64,000 nt of DNA, taken from Archangium primigenium (GTDB lineage: Bacteria; Myxococcota; Myxococcia; Myxococcales; Myxococcaceae). Location of the stretch: assembly GCF_016904885.1 (NCBI RefSeq), contig NZ_JADWYI010000001.1, positions 7,745,224 through 7,809,223 on the forward strand. The letters run 5' to 3'. Position 1 is the first letter of the stretch; the number at the start of each line of letters is the position of its first letter. The notes below the pieces were generated by a model. The model did not search any database and had not been told where the DNA came from. It saw only the letters and a list, made by a program, of their open reading frames with translations. Of this stretch, positions 8,280 through 17,146 are shown piece by piece. The position numbers were made by a program, and so were the translations under genes.

Positions 8280-10430
8280 ATGACCTCACCATTTCGTCGT
8301 TTTCCGGGCGCCACGCGCGTGGCGCTCACCCTCGGGACCTCCGCGTGGCTCGCCGGATGCGCCACCACCGCGCCGGCGGACACGGCCTCCGCGTTGACGC
8401 GGCCGGACAAACCCGCCGCCACCCCGCCCGCCCCCGCCCCGCGGCCCACCTACGGCGCCTTTGGGGTCGACACCTCGGGAATGAGCCCGTCCGTGACGCC
8501 CGGGAATGACTTCTTCCGCTACGCCAACGGCCAGTGGTTCGATCGGACGGAAATCCCCGCGGACCAGTCCTCCATCGGCATGTTCTCGCAGCTGGCGCGG
8601 GAGGCGGACCGGCGCACCCGGGAGATCATCGAGGAGGCCGCGCGCTCCGACGCCCCCGCCGGCAGCGAGTTGCGCAAGCTGGGCGACCTCTACGCCAGCT
8701 TCATGGACGAGGCGGCCATCGAGGCCCGGGGCCTGACGCCGCTCGCCCCCGAGCTCCAGCGCATTGGCGCCATCGCCGACCGCCGACAGCTGGCCGCCGC
8801 GCTCGGAGACACCCTGCGCGCCGACGTGGACGCGCTCAACATGGGGCGGGTGACGACGGACCGGCTCTTCGGCTTGTGGGTGAGCGAGGATCTCAACGAG
8901 CCCTCCCGCTACGCCGCCTACCTGTTCCAGGGCGGCCTGGGCCTGCCGGACCGCGACTACTACCTGAGCGAGGACCCGAAGTTCGCCGAGGTGCGTCAGA
9001 AGTACGAGAAGCACGTCGCCGCCCTGCTGCGCCTGGCGGGCGGCGCCGAGCCCGAGGCCCAGGCCCGCCGCGTCGTCGCACTGGAGCGGAGCATCGCGCG
9101 CGTGCACTGGAGCCAGGTGGACACGCGAGACGTGGCCAAGGCGAACAACCCCTGGCCCCGGGCGCAGTTCGCCCAGCGCGCGCCCGGGCTGGACTGGGAC
9201 ACCTGGTTCAGCGCCGCGGGCCTCGGCCAGCAGCGCGAGTTCATCGTCTGGCAGCCGAGCGCGCTCACGGGGATCGCGAAGCTGGTGGGCGGCGAGCCCC
9301 TCCAGACGTGGAAGGACTACCTGACCTTCCACGCGCTCGCGCGCGCCGCGCCCTTCCTGTCCCGGGCCTTCAGCGAGGAGAGCTTCGCCTTCCATGGCCA
9401 GGTGCTCTCTGGACTGGAGCGGCAGCGCCCGCGCTGGGAGCGCGCCGTGAGCATCACCGGCGAGGCGATGGGCGAGGCCATTGGCAAGCGCTACGTCGCG
9501 AAGTACTTCCCGCCCGAGGCCAAGGCCGAGGCCGACACGATGGTGCGCGACATCATCGCGGCGCTCGACCGGCGCATCGACGCGCTCGCGTGGATGGCGC
9601 CGGAGACGAAGGCGCGCGCGAAGGAGAAGCTCACCACCCTCCAGGTGGGCATCGGCCACCCGGAGAAGTGGCGGGACTACACGGGCCTGGAAATCCGTGC
9701 CGGAGACGCCTACGGCAACCACGAGCGGGCCTCGCGCTTCGAGACCCAGCGCCACCTGAAGAAGCTCGGCGGACCGGTGGACCGCGCCGAGTGGTTCATG
9801 GTGCCGCAGCTCGTCAACGCCCTGAACTCACCGCAGCAGAATTCCATCATCTTCCCGGCGGCCATCCTGCAGCCGCCCTTCTTCGACCCGAACGCCGATC
9901 CGGCGGTGAACTACGCGGCCATTGGCGCCGTCATCGGGCATGAGATCGTCCACAGCTTCGATGACGTGGGCGCCCAGTTCGACGCGCGCGGCAAGCTGGC
10001 CAACTGGTGGACGAAGGAGGACGCGGCGCGGTTCAAGGCCGCCGGCCAGGCGCTCGTCGCGCAGTACAATGCCTACCGCCCGCTGCCAGATGCCTCGGTC
10101 AATGGCGAGTTGACGCTCGGGGAGAACATCGCCGACCTGGCCGGTCTGGCCATCGCCCATGATGCCTACACGATGTCGCGTGGAGGCAAGGAGACGCCGG
10201 CGATCGAGGGCTTCACCGGCGATCAGCGCTTCTTCCTCGGCTTCGCCCAGATCTGGCGCCGGAAGTACCGTGAGCCGTCGCTGCGCCGGGCGCTGCTGAC
10301 GGATGGGCATGCGCCGAGCGAGTTCCGCGTGCTGACCGTGCGCAACCTCGAGCCCTGGTATCAGGCCTTCGGAGTCACGCCCGGACAGACGCTCTACCTG
10401 ACGCCCGAGCAGCGCGTGCGCGTCTGGTGA
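8280..10430 (+). CDS. M13 family zinc metallopeptidase (neprilysin/PepO type), lipoprotein
   Basis: The product is 716 residues. An N-terminal signal ends in a lipobox (WLAGC), so the enzyme is probably anchored to the outer membrane or periplasm. An Ala/Pro-rich linker follows, then the M13 N-terminal domain (PGNDFFRYANGQW) and the catalytic domain. The catalytic domain has zinc motif GHEIVHSFDD (HExxH), the third ligand in GENIADLAGL, the usual NALNSP substrate-binding loop and the terminal Trp common in the family. M13 enzymes cut small to mid-size peptides on the N-side of hydrophobic residues. The ATG at 8280 gives a complete signal peptide and has AAGGGA upstream within a hairpin. The gene stands alone. 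Confidence 0.95.
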   Translation: MTSPFRRFPGATRVALTLGTSAWLAGCATTAPADTASALTRPDKPAATPPAPAPRPTYGAFGVDTSGMSPSVTPGNDFFRYANGQWFDRTEIPADQSSIGMFSQLAREADRRTREIIEEAARSDAPAGSELRKLGDLYASFMDEAAIEARGLTPLAPELQRIGAIADRRQLAAALGDTLRADVDALNMGRVTTDRLFGLWVSEDLNEPSRYAAYLFQGGLGLPDRDYYLSEDPKFAEVRQKYEKHVAALLRLAGGAEPEAQARRVVALERSIARVHWSQVDTRDVAKANNPWPRAQFAQRAPGLDWDTWFSAAGLGQQREFIVWQPSALTGIAKLVGGEPLQTWKDYLTFHALARAAPFLSRAFSEESFAFHGQVLSGLERQRPRWERAVSITGEAMGEAIGKRYVAKYFPPEAKAEADTMVRDIIAALDRRIDALAWMAPETKARAKEKLTTLQVGIGHPEKWRDYTGLEIRAGDAYGNHERASRFETQRHLKKLGGPVDRAEWFMVPQLVNALNSPQQNSIIFPAAILQPPFFDPNADPAVNYAAIGAVIGHEIVHSFDDVGAQFDARGKLANWWTKEDAARFKAAGQALVAQYNAYRPLPDASVNGELTLGENIADLAGLAIAHDAYTMSRGGKETPAIEGFTGDQRFFLGFAQIWRRKYREPSLRRALLTDGHAPSEFRVLTVRNLEPWYQAFGVTPGQTLYLTPEQRVRVW

Positions 10431-10434
10431 GGCA

Positions 10435-10461
10435 GGGGCCCGGGGCCTCGCCCCGGGCCCC
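10435..10461. terminator. Shared hairpin between convergent genes
   Basis: GGGGCCCGGGGC at 10435-10446 pairs perfectly with GCCCCGGGCCCC at 10450-10461 around a CTC loop. It sits between the convergent M13 peptidase and the minus-strand lipoprotein gene, so it can serve both. There is no U-run, which is common for myxobacterial terminators. Confidence 0.6.
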
Positions 10462-10507
10462 CGACGTCACGCGATCGTGGATTGGGTGACCCCATCGGCG
10501 GAGGCGC

Positions 10508-11482
10508 TCAGCGGCAGGCCCCCAGCTCGGACGTCCAGCGGGTCCGGCAGATCTGCGTCAGGTTGTTCTGCGTATGGAAGATCGTGTGGTCCATGGACAT
10601 CTCGCCCGTGCCACTCGCGGTCCACTGCATCCCATAGGTCGAGTACGGAGTGGGCCGCTGGCCGGTGAAGGCGAAGCTGCCACAACCCGTCGGGACCGGT
10701 CCCCCCGGGAGCCAGTCGCTCTCCGCGACCGACGCGGCGTCTTCCGCGAAGGCGAGGTGGCCGCGTGAGTCGACCACGACCGAGAACGGCTCCTGGAACC
10801 CGTCGAGCACCGACGCGCAGTGCTGCTTGTCCCCCTCGACGAGTTGTCCCTTGCCGCCGAACGCGACCTTGAAACAGCGAGGCGTGCCGCACGTGGACCA
10901 GTCGTTCGCGAGCGACACGATCTTCTTCGCGGACTCCGGGTAGCCGTCGAGGGTGGCCTTCTGGGATTGGGACTGGGGATAGAGCCCGAGGGTGACCTTA
11001 GCGCTCAGGAAGTCCTGTCCGCGCTGCTCGGACCACGTCCCGTCGAGGATGGCCTGGGCGCCGGTCTCCGCCTTCGGGCTGAAGTTCGCCGGGGTCGTCA
11101 GCTCGAAGCGCGCGAATCCCGTCTCCGTGGGAATGAGGCACGTGCCCTCGGTGAGCTCCGCACGCACTTGGTTGCTCAGGCCCTTGAACGTACAGCCCAC
11201 GGGACGTCCGTCGGGGGTCGTGCCCATCTGTCGCTGCAGCGTGACGGTGCCGCTCAGGGTCTTTGGGTCCTCGGCGTAGTCGATCACCCAGCACGTCGAG
11301 CCGTGGTTGATCCGCTGGTTGCGGAAGCCAGGGTTCGTGGACTTCACCTGCTTGAGATCGAACAGCTCGGAGCCACAGTAGTACTGGGGCCACTCGGGGG
11401 GCGGATCCTCCTTGTGCTCGAGCGCCGAGAGATCACAGCCAGACACGAACGAGGCGACAGCGCAGAGAAGCAAGCGGTTCAT
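10508..11482 (-). CDS. Lipoprotein of unknown function, Cys-containing
   Basis: This 324-residue lipoprotein precursor has signal MNRLLLCAVASFVSGC with lipobox VSGC. The mature protein carries several Cys residues spread along its length (for example YYCGSEL, STCWVIDY, STCGTPRC, QICRTRW), suggesting disulphides in the periplasm or outside. I recognise no domain. Its ATG overlaps the stop of the upstream gene as ATGA, so translation is probably coupled to the beta-propeller lipoprotein at 11479-13665 and the two products likely work together. Only a weak ribosome site is present, consistent with coupling. Confidence 0.75.
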   Translation of the reverse strand: MNRLLLCAVASFVSGCDLSALEHKEDPPPEWPQYYCGSELFDLKQVKSTNPGFRNQRINHGSTCWVIDYAEDPKTLSGTVTLQRQMGTTPDGRPVGCTFKGLSNQVRAELTEGTCLIPTETGFARFELTTPANFSPKAETGAQAILDGTWSEQRGQDFLSAKVTLGLYPQSQSQKATLDGYPESAKKIVSLANDWSTCGTPRCFKVAFGGKGQLVEGDKQHCASVLDGFQEPFSVVVDSRGHLAFAEDAASVAESDWLPGGPVPTGCGSFAFTGQRPTPYSTYGMQWTASGTGEMSMDHTIFHTQNNLTQICRTRWTSELGACR

Positions 11483-13665
11483 GGCAGGTTCCAGACGAAG
11501 AGCCGACGCGTCACCACGAGCAGGCTCCGCCCGCTGAGCCGCTCGAAGCGGATGACCTGGTTGGAGCCGGTGCTGACGAGATGGGTTTGCAGGGAAATGG
11601 TTTGCGTCGACGTGGGCCAGCGCCAGAGTCTGCTGGCGGACGCCTCGCCCAGCAGGCAATCACTGTCATTGAGCATCGCGGCGCTCTCGGCCGACTTCAA
11701 CGCCCCACCGCTCGCTTGCTCGAACCGCACGCACTGCTCGCCGCCGCCCTGGAGATCCTTGCGGCAGGCCTGGGTCGCCGAGACGACACATTGGTAGCGG
11801 CCGCTCGGGGAGATCGACACGTCCTCGGCCGACGTCAGCGCCACGTCGAAGACCTCGGTCTCTTGCGAGGGATTCGCATACGGCACGCGGAAGAGGCGGG
11901 TCCCGCGACGCACGACGAAGGCCTCATGCTCCATCGTCACGAGGGCCTGGGTGTTCGCGTCGTACCCCACGACCATCCGGCGCTCCTGCAAGTCATAGAG
12001 GCCCCGATGGATGTCCGCGCTCGTTCCCACCGACTTGATCCAGAGATAACGGCCCCCCGGCGCGAGCCGTGTCTCGTAGGGGTGCCGGGAATCCATTGGC
12101 TGATCGTCGTAGCGGATGTCTCCGTCGGACTTCTCCAGGTCCACCCGCGCCAGCCGTCCGTTGACGGAGGCGACCGCGATGCGCTTGCCATCCGGCGAGA
12201 ACGCGAGCCGGTAGAAGCCGGGGTCGTAGCCATCGCTGCCCCCCTGCTCGAAGTCGAGGAGGAAGTCGCGTGTGACATCCCCCTCGGTGAAGTTGGCCCC
12301 GAAGTAGTCCTTGGGCTTCCAGAGTGGCGAGCCTTCCGCGACGTTGTACAGCAACAGCCTCGGCCCACCGTTGTAGCCCACGACCGCGAGCGTGTTGCCA
12401 TCCGGCGAGAGCCCCCAGCCCAGGGTGATCGTATTGTCGAACCGGCCGTTGCCGAGCCTCCGGCAGTCCGGCATCTTGTAGATCTCGATGTGCCGGGTGT
12501 CGGGCGCCTGGCCGACGACCAGGGTGCTCTCATCCTCGGAGAACCCCGCGCGGTGGAGCTTCGAGGTGAGGGTCGTGGTGCCACAGACGGCGAAGCGGTC
12601 CTCCTGGAAGTCGTAGACGGAGTTGCCCACGCTGCAGCCGCCCGGTCCAAAGGCGACATAGCGCCCCTTCGGGGAGATCTCGGTGTACCACTCGGGACGC
12701 AGGGTGGGCGTTTCCGACGCGACGGAGCCACCGTTGAAGTTCAGTTCCCGGGCCCGGCCCGCGGGGGCGAACGCATCCACGAGCAGACGCGTGTTCGTCT
12801 TGAGATCCAGGGTCTGGATGCCGCAGACCTCCGAGTTTTGCGAGTCACTCCAGAGCCAGGCCGCGAGTCGTCCGCCATTGGCGCTGATGGACCGGGTCTG
12901 GGCCGAGCCGACAGGCTTGAGCACCGGCGCCTCGAAGAGCGCGCCTTGTCCGATCCCATCGAACCAGGTCGTGTAGCGCGTCGTCGAGAGATCGAGGATG
13001 GCGGACCGGAAGTTGGAGATGGGCACGAAGACGCGGCCGTCGTCGAGGAGGCTCGCGTCGTCGCCCATCGTCACCCAGCCGCCCTCGAGCGCCAGCGTGG
13101 AGCCATTCCACTTCGTGAGCGTTCGATCCTTGGACGCCACGAAGAAGGACGCACTGTCCTTGGACCAGAAGATCCGGGTCGGTGCACTGTGGTGATGCCC
13201 GAGCACGAGCTGCGGGGGCACGGGGTTCGCCTGGCCCGAGGCCGGCAAGCCGATCTCGATTTCCCCCTCGGCGAAGTAGTCCGGCAGGCTCTTGAGCCCC
13301 GCGCGGATCTTCAGCTTGCCGTGCTTCTCACGCGCGCAGAGGTCGACCAGCGAGAAGGTCTCGTACGTGTCCAACGACGCGTTCCCGCTGGAGTGGCTCA
13401 CGTGCTCGAGATCGACCAGCTTCGCGTCGACCGACCAGACGATGTCGTCCGGCTCGATCTTCCGGTCCGCGATCATCCGAAGCGTGGCGCGGCCGCAGGT
13501 GTACGGACGCACCTGATACGACCGCTGCGTCAGTCCAAACGACTCGAATTTCGGGACGGTCGTCGGTTCCGGCGGAGGCTCGGGCTCCGACAAGAGATTG
13601 CAGGCCGACAACAATGGCAGCACGAGCGCCAGCCATGGGCCGCGCCCGCGGATTCGCGAAAGCAT
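11479..13665 (-). CDS. WD40-like beta-propeller lipoprotein
   Basis: This is a 728-residue protein with a signal ending in LLSAC (lipobox). The first ~60 mature residues are Pro/Glu-rich. The rest consists of repeated strands with WD40/PD40-like signatures such as GLSPDGNTLAVVGYNGG, AFSPDGKRIAVASVNGR and SISPSGRYQCVV, consistent with one or two beta-propellers. No catalytic motif is visible; binding or scaffolding in the periplasm is likely. GGAGGGGG lies 9 nt before ATG 13665. The stop overlaps the start of the downstream lipoprotein gene (ATGA). The gene is divergent from the repeat protein at 13907. Confidence 0.8.
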   Translation of the reverse strand: MLSRIRGRGPWLALVLPLLSACNLLSEPEPPPEPTTVPKFESFGLTQRSYQVRPYTCGRATLRMIADRKIEPDDIVWSVDAKLVDLEHVSHSSGNASLDTYETFSLVDLCAREKHGKLKIRAGLKSLPDYFAEGEIEIGLPASGQANPVPPQLVLGHHHSAPTRIFWSKDSASFFVASKDRTLTKWNGSTLALEGGWVTMGDDASLLDDGRVFVPISNFRSAILDLSTTRYTTWFDGIGQGALFEAPVLKPVGSAQTRSISANGGRLAAWLWSDSQNSEVCGIQTLDLKTNTRLLVDAFAPAGRARELNFNGGSVASETPTLRPEWYTEISPKGRYVAFGPGGCSVGNSVYDFQEDRFAVCGTTTLTSKLHRAGFSEDESTLVVGQAPDTRHIEIYKMPDCRRLGNGRFDNTITLGWGLSPDGNTLAVVGYNGGPRLLLYNVAEGSPLWKPKDYFGANFTEGDVTRDFLLDFEQGGSDGYDPGFYRLAFSPDGKRIAVASVNGRLARVDLEKSDGDIRYDDQPMDSRHPYETRLAPGGRYLWIKSVGTSADIHRGLYDLQERRMVVGYDANTQALVTMEHEAFVVRRGTRLFRVPYANPSQETEVFDVALTSAEDVSISPSGRYQCVVSATQACRKDLQGGGEQCVRFEQASGGALKSAESAAMLNDSDCLLGEASASRLWRWPTSTQTISLQTHLVSTGSNQVIRFERLSGRSLLVVTRRLFVWNLP

Positions 13666-13906
13666 CGTTGAACCCCCTCCATCCAGACACTGTCCGGACA
13701 TGGACAATCGCCGAGCATGGGGAAGCAACGAGGCACGGGCAACCCCGCGTTCTCGGGGGAGGGCCTTGTCCGAGCCATCGCCGCGCGAGACGTACGCGCA
13801 CGAAACTTTTCGTCGCGGATTTCGAGAATTCTCTCGGACAAGGATTTTCCGGGATTGACGCCGCGCGTTGCGTGGGCGCGACCCGGACCTCACACGGGAG
13901 CAGCCC
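13666..13906. promoter_or_regulatory. Divergent promoter region with a perfect 10-bp palindrome
   Basis: This 241-bp gap separates two divergent genes and must hold both promoters. It is locally AT-richer than its surroundings. GAGAATTCTC at 13824-13833 is a perfect palindrome and could be an operator. I see no convincing -35/-10 pair. Confidence 0.3.
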
Positions 13907-15811
13907 ATGGGTCTCGGCGGAATCGTTTCTGGAGCGGCGAATGCGGCGAAGCGGGCGGCCGAGGCAGCAGCGCGGGCAGCCGAGGCCGCCGCGCGCGCCG
14001 CGGCACAGGCCGCCCAGAAGGCCGCCGAGGCTTCGCAGCAGGCCGCCCAGAAGACCGCCGAGACCGCCAAGGCCAGCGTCGGCGCCGTGGGCGAGAAGGT
14101 CTCGGCCGTGGCCAAGGAGCAGGCCAAGGATGTGTTCGAGGGCGCCAAGGGCGTGGTGGACAAGGCCCAGGACGTCGTCGGCGGCGCGGTGGACACCGCC
14201 CAGCAGGTGGCCAACGGGGTCGTGGACAAGGCCCAGGACGTCGTCGGCGGCGCGGTGGACACGGTGCAGGACCTGGCCGGCGGCGCGGCGGAGCGTCTGA
14301 AGTCCGCGGTGGACACCGCGGGGGATGTCGTCGAGGGCGCGGTGGACACGGTCCAGGACGCCGCCTCGACGCTGGGCGACGCGGCGCGCTTCGCCGTCGA
14401 GAACCCGGGGCGGGTGGCCGACGAGGCCACGGACCTCCTCGCCGACGGCATGGACAAGGCGGGCCAGTTCGTTCAGGACGCGCCCGCGCTCGATCCCATG
14501 GGCAAGCTCGGCAACATGCTCGTCGGCGGCGCGCTGCAGGCCGGCGCCGATCTGGTGCGCGATCCCGTCCAGACGGCGAACACCGTCAAGGACGCCTTCA
14601 CGCTCAGCTCGCAGGTCGACTCGCTCAAGCCGGGCGAGAGCGCCAAGGTGTCCCTGGAGGGCTCGATCAACGGCGCGCTGCTCGCCGGCAAGGGCAAGGG
14701 CGAGATCGAGGTGAAGCGCAACGCGGACGACGCGGGCGGCGGCTACACCGTGTCCGCCAGCGGCGAGATGGGCGCTGGCGTGGCCGCGAAGCTGGGCGTC
14801 AAGGGGGGCGCCGACGCGGGCGCGAGCGCCTATGGGACCACGGGCGCCAAGGTGGAATTCAAGTTCGCGACCGCCGAGGAGGCCAAGCAGGCCGCGGACG
14901 CCCTGACGCGCATGGGCCTGGCCGCGGGCGCTGGCACCCTCGGTCCCCCGGGCGTGGGGGCGCCGATCGCCAACCAGCTCCTGGGCAATCCCGTCGAGGA
15001 CGTGGCCGCGCTCAAGGACAACCTGAGCGCCGTGGAGTTCAAGGTCGGCGCCGAGGGCACGCTCAACGGCAGCGTGGGTGCCAAGGGCATGAGCGACGTG
15101 TTGGGCGTGGGCGCCAAGGCGGCCCTCAATGGCAAGGGGGAAACGACGGCGCGTGTCGAGTTCGACCAGGGCCACCCCTCCAAGCTGGTGCTCAAGCAGA
15201 GCGCGCAGGTGAGCGCGCAGGGGTCTGGCTCCGCCGGGCTCAGCGTGCCGGGGAGCAACGGGGGCAGCACGTCCCTGCCCGGCGGCGCCTCGGTCGACGG
15301 CAAGGAGGCGGTGACCGTGGAGATGGAGCAGAGCTTCAACCTGCCCAAGGACTTCGATCCGGCGTCCCTCGTGACGGATCCCGCCGGGGCCGGGCGGCAG
15401 ATCGCCGCCACCGCCCAGGAGTCGCAGCAGGTGAAGGTCTCCGTCACCGACGCGCGGCAGGGCTCGCTCAAGGGGCTGGGCCTCAACGGCAGCGCGGGCC
15501 AGGAGGTCAAGGTGGAGCTGACCGCCAGGCCCGAGGAGCTCGCCCAGAGCGGCGCGGTGGACAGCCTGCTGCAAGGTGACTTCGGCAAGGCGATGACGCA
15601 GGCGGGCAGCGCCATCGACGTGAAGGCCACGGTCCAGGAGAAGACCACCGAGGGCAACAACGCGGGCGTGGGCGTCAACGCGGGCGCGGGCGGTGGCGAG
15701 GTGGGACTCACCACCGAGCGCACCCACGTGGGGGACAAGCGGGAGCTCGACCCCGCGCAGCTCGCCCAGCACTACCTGTCCGGCGGCTGGACCACCGGCC
15801 TGTTCTCCTGA
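13907..15811 (+). CDS. Large protein with amphipathic 11/22-residue helical repeats and Gly-rich C-terminal region
   Basis: The product is 634 residues, with no signal peptide recognisable. Residues ~10-75 are Ala-rich coiled-coil-like helix with KAAEA/QAAQK units. Residues ~75-170 hold repeats of the type VVDKAQDVVGGAVDT with 11- and 22-residue spacing, resembling LEA or apolipoprotein amphipathic helices. From ~235 onward the sequence turns to alternating polar/hydrophobic strands rich in Gly and Lys/Glu (for example GAKVEFKFATAEEAKQAADA). It ends with a hydrophobic-polar tail. No known family is recognised. GGGAG precedes ATG 13907. Possible roles are membrane surface binding, desiccation protection or the body of a secreted toxin-like protein; the sequence does not decide. 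Confidence 0.7.
   Translation: MGLGGIVSGAANAAKRAAEAAARAAEAAARAAAQAAQKAAEASQQAAQKTAETAKASVGAVGEKVSAVAKEQAKDVFEGAKGVVDKAQDVVGGAVDTAQQVANGVVDKAQDVVGGAVDTVQDLAGGAAERLKSAVDTAGDVVEGAVDTVQDAASTLGDAARFAVENPGRVADEATDLLADGMDKAGQFVQDAPALDPMGKLGNMLVGGALQAGADLVRDPVQTANTVKDAFTLSSQVDSLKPGESAKVSLEGSINGALLAGKGKGEIEVKRNADDAGGGYTVSASGEMGAGVAAKLGVKGGADAGASAYGTTGAKVEFKFATAEEAKQAADALTRMGLAAGAGTLGPPGVGAPIANQLLGNPVEDVAALKDNLSAVEFKVGAEGTLNGSVGAKGMSDVLGVGAKAALNGKGETTARVEFDQGHPSKLVLKQSAQVSAQGSGSAGLSVPGSNGGSTSLPGGASVDGKEAVTVEMEQSFNLPKDFDPASLVTDPAGAGRQIAATAQESQQVKVSVTDARQGSLKGLGLNGSAGQEVKVELTARPEELAQSGAVDSLLQGDFGKAMTQAGSAIDVKATVQEKTTEGNNAGVGVNAGAGGGEVGLTTERTHVGDKRELDPAQLAQHYLSGGWTTGLFS
14156..14262 (+). repeat. In-gene direct repeat, 41 bp, 66-bp period
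   Basis: Bases 14156-14196 and 14222-14262 are identical over 41 bp. The 66-bp shift equals 22 codons, twice the 11-residue helical period, so the repeat reflects recent duplication of a protein repeat unit in frame. Further diverged copies follow to about 14370. Confidence 0.85.
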
Positions 15812-15951
15812 GCCGGACGGCGCGGATGTGCCGATGACGGGCTTGTGGGCACACGCCGGCGTCGTCAGGATGCGCCTCGAGGGAGGGGTGCGATGACGAT
15901 GACCGGTCGGTGCCAGGGTGACGCACGCAGCAATTCAGGCGGAGGCGCGTC

Positions 15952-16335
15952 ATGAGCGGTGATGCCCTCGCGGGATGGCACGCCTATGTGGCGGCGCGGA
16001 CCCCCGCGGCGCTCGATGCGGTGCTCGCCGACGAAGTGGTGTTCCATTCGCCCGCGGTGCACACGCCCCAGAAGGGCAAGGCCCTCACCGCGAAGTACCT
16101 GACCGCGGCGATGCAGGTGCTCGGCGGCGAGGACTTCCGCTACACGGGCGAGTGGCGCGCGGAGGGCTCGGCGGTGCTCGAGTTCCGCACCCGGGTCGAC
16201 GGGCTGGAGGTCCACGGCATCGACATGATCACCTGGGATGGCACCGGGCGCATCACGGAGTTCACGGTGATGCTCCGGCCGCTCAAGGCGCTCAACGCCG
16301 TGGTGGCCCGGATGGCGGCGGCCCTGACCGCGTAG
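15952..16335 (+). CDS. NTF2-like (SnoaL-type) small protein
   Basis: This 127-residue protein has the cone-shaped NTF2/SnoaL pattern. A first helix (GWHAYVAARTPAALDAVLAD) is followed by the EVVFHSPAVHTP strand, then alternating strands with a central Asp-rich segment GIDMITWDGTGRITEFTVM. Such proteins act as small hydrolases, isomerases or carriers; the substrate cannot be told. GGAGGCG precedes ATG 15952. The rsmE gene starts 12 bp after the stop, so the two are probably co-transcribed. Confidence 0.8.
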   Translation: MSGDALAGWHAYVAARTPAALDAVLADEVVFHSPAVHTPQKGKALTAKYLTAAMQVLGGEDFRYTGEWRAEGSAVLEFRTRVDGLEVHGIDMITWDGTGRITEFTVMLRPLKALNAVVARMAAALTA

Positions 16336-16347
16336 GCACCGGCGCCC

Positions 16348-17097
16348 GTGAACCTCCTGCTCCTCCAAGACGCGGACTTCCTGCCCGACGGCACCGTCCA
16401 GATGACGGGCCGTCGGGCCCAGCATGCCCGCGAGGTGCTGCGCGCCGAGCCCGGGGAGACGCTTCGGGTGGGCCAGGTGGGTGGCCTCGTGGGCACGGGT
16501 GAGGTGCTGGAGAACACGCCCGGCCTGCTGCGCCTGCGTGTCACCCTCACCGAGCCGCCGCCCCCGCGCCCCGGCGTGGACCTGGTGCTCGCCATCCCCC
16601 GCCCCAAGGCGCTCAAGCGTGTCCTGCCCGCCGCCGCCCAGCTCGGCGTGGACCGGGTGGTGCTCGTCAACGCCGCCCGCGTGGAGAAGAGCTACTTCGA
16701 CTCCAAGGTGCTCGACGCCGCCTTCATCGAGGAGTTGCTCCTCCAAGGGCTCGAGCAGGCGCGCGACACCCGGCTGCCCGAGGTGCTCGTTCGCGAGCGC
16801 TTCCGGCCCTTCGTGGAGGACGAGCTCGACGCCCTGTTCGGCCCCCAGGCCCTGCGGCTGCTCCCCCACCCGCCGGCACACCAGCCCCTCACCCGGGTGG
16901 GCGTCCAGGAGGCACCGCGCGTGGTGCTCGCGGTGGGGCCCGACGGGGGCTGGGTGCCCTTCGAGGCGGACCTCCTCGCGCGTCACGGCTTCCACCCCTT
17001 CTCCCTGGGCCCGCGCATCCTCCGGGTGGAGACGGCGGTGCCCGTCCTGCTGGGGCAGGTGGCCCTGTTGAGGGAGGACAGCGCCCGGGGCGGCTGA
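16348..17097 (+). CDS. rsmE: 16S rRNA (uracil-1498-N3)-methyltransferase
   Basis: This is a 249-residue SPOUT methyltransferase. The N-terminal PUA-like part (residues 1-70) is followed by KALKRVLPAAAQLGVDRVV. The C-terminal knot has GPDGGW and SLGPRILRVETA, which form the S-adenosylmethionine site. RsmE methylates N3 of U1498 in the decoding region of the 30S subunit. The length is normal. The start is GTG 16348, 12 bp after the NTF2-like gene, because homology begins at once (MNLLLLQDADF). Confidence 0.93.
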   Translation: MNLLLLQDADFLPDGTVQMTGRRAQHAREVLRAEPGETLRVGQVGGLVGTGEVLENTPGLLRLRVTLTEPPPPRPGVDLVLAIPRPKALKRVLPAAAQLGVDRVVLVNAARVEKSYFDSKVLDAAFIEELLLQGLEQARDTRLPEVLVRERFRPFVEDELDALFGPQALRLLPHPPAHQPLTRVGVQEAPRVVLAVGPDGGWVPFEADLLARHGFHPFSLGPRILRVETAVPVLLGQVALLREDSARGG

Positions 17098-17146
17098 GCG
17101 CATCGGGCTTGAAGCGCCGGGATGGGTTGTTCAAGAGTCACCCACC

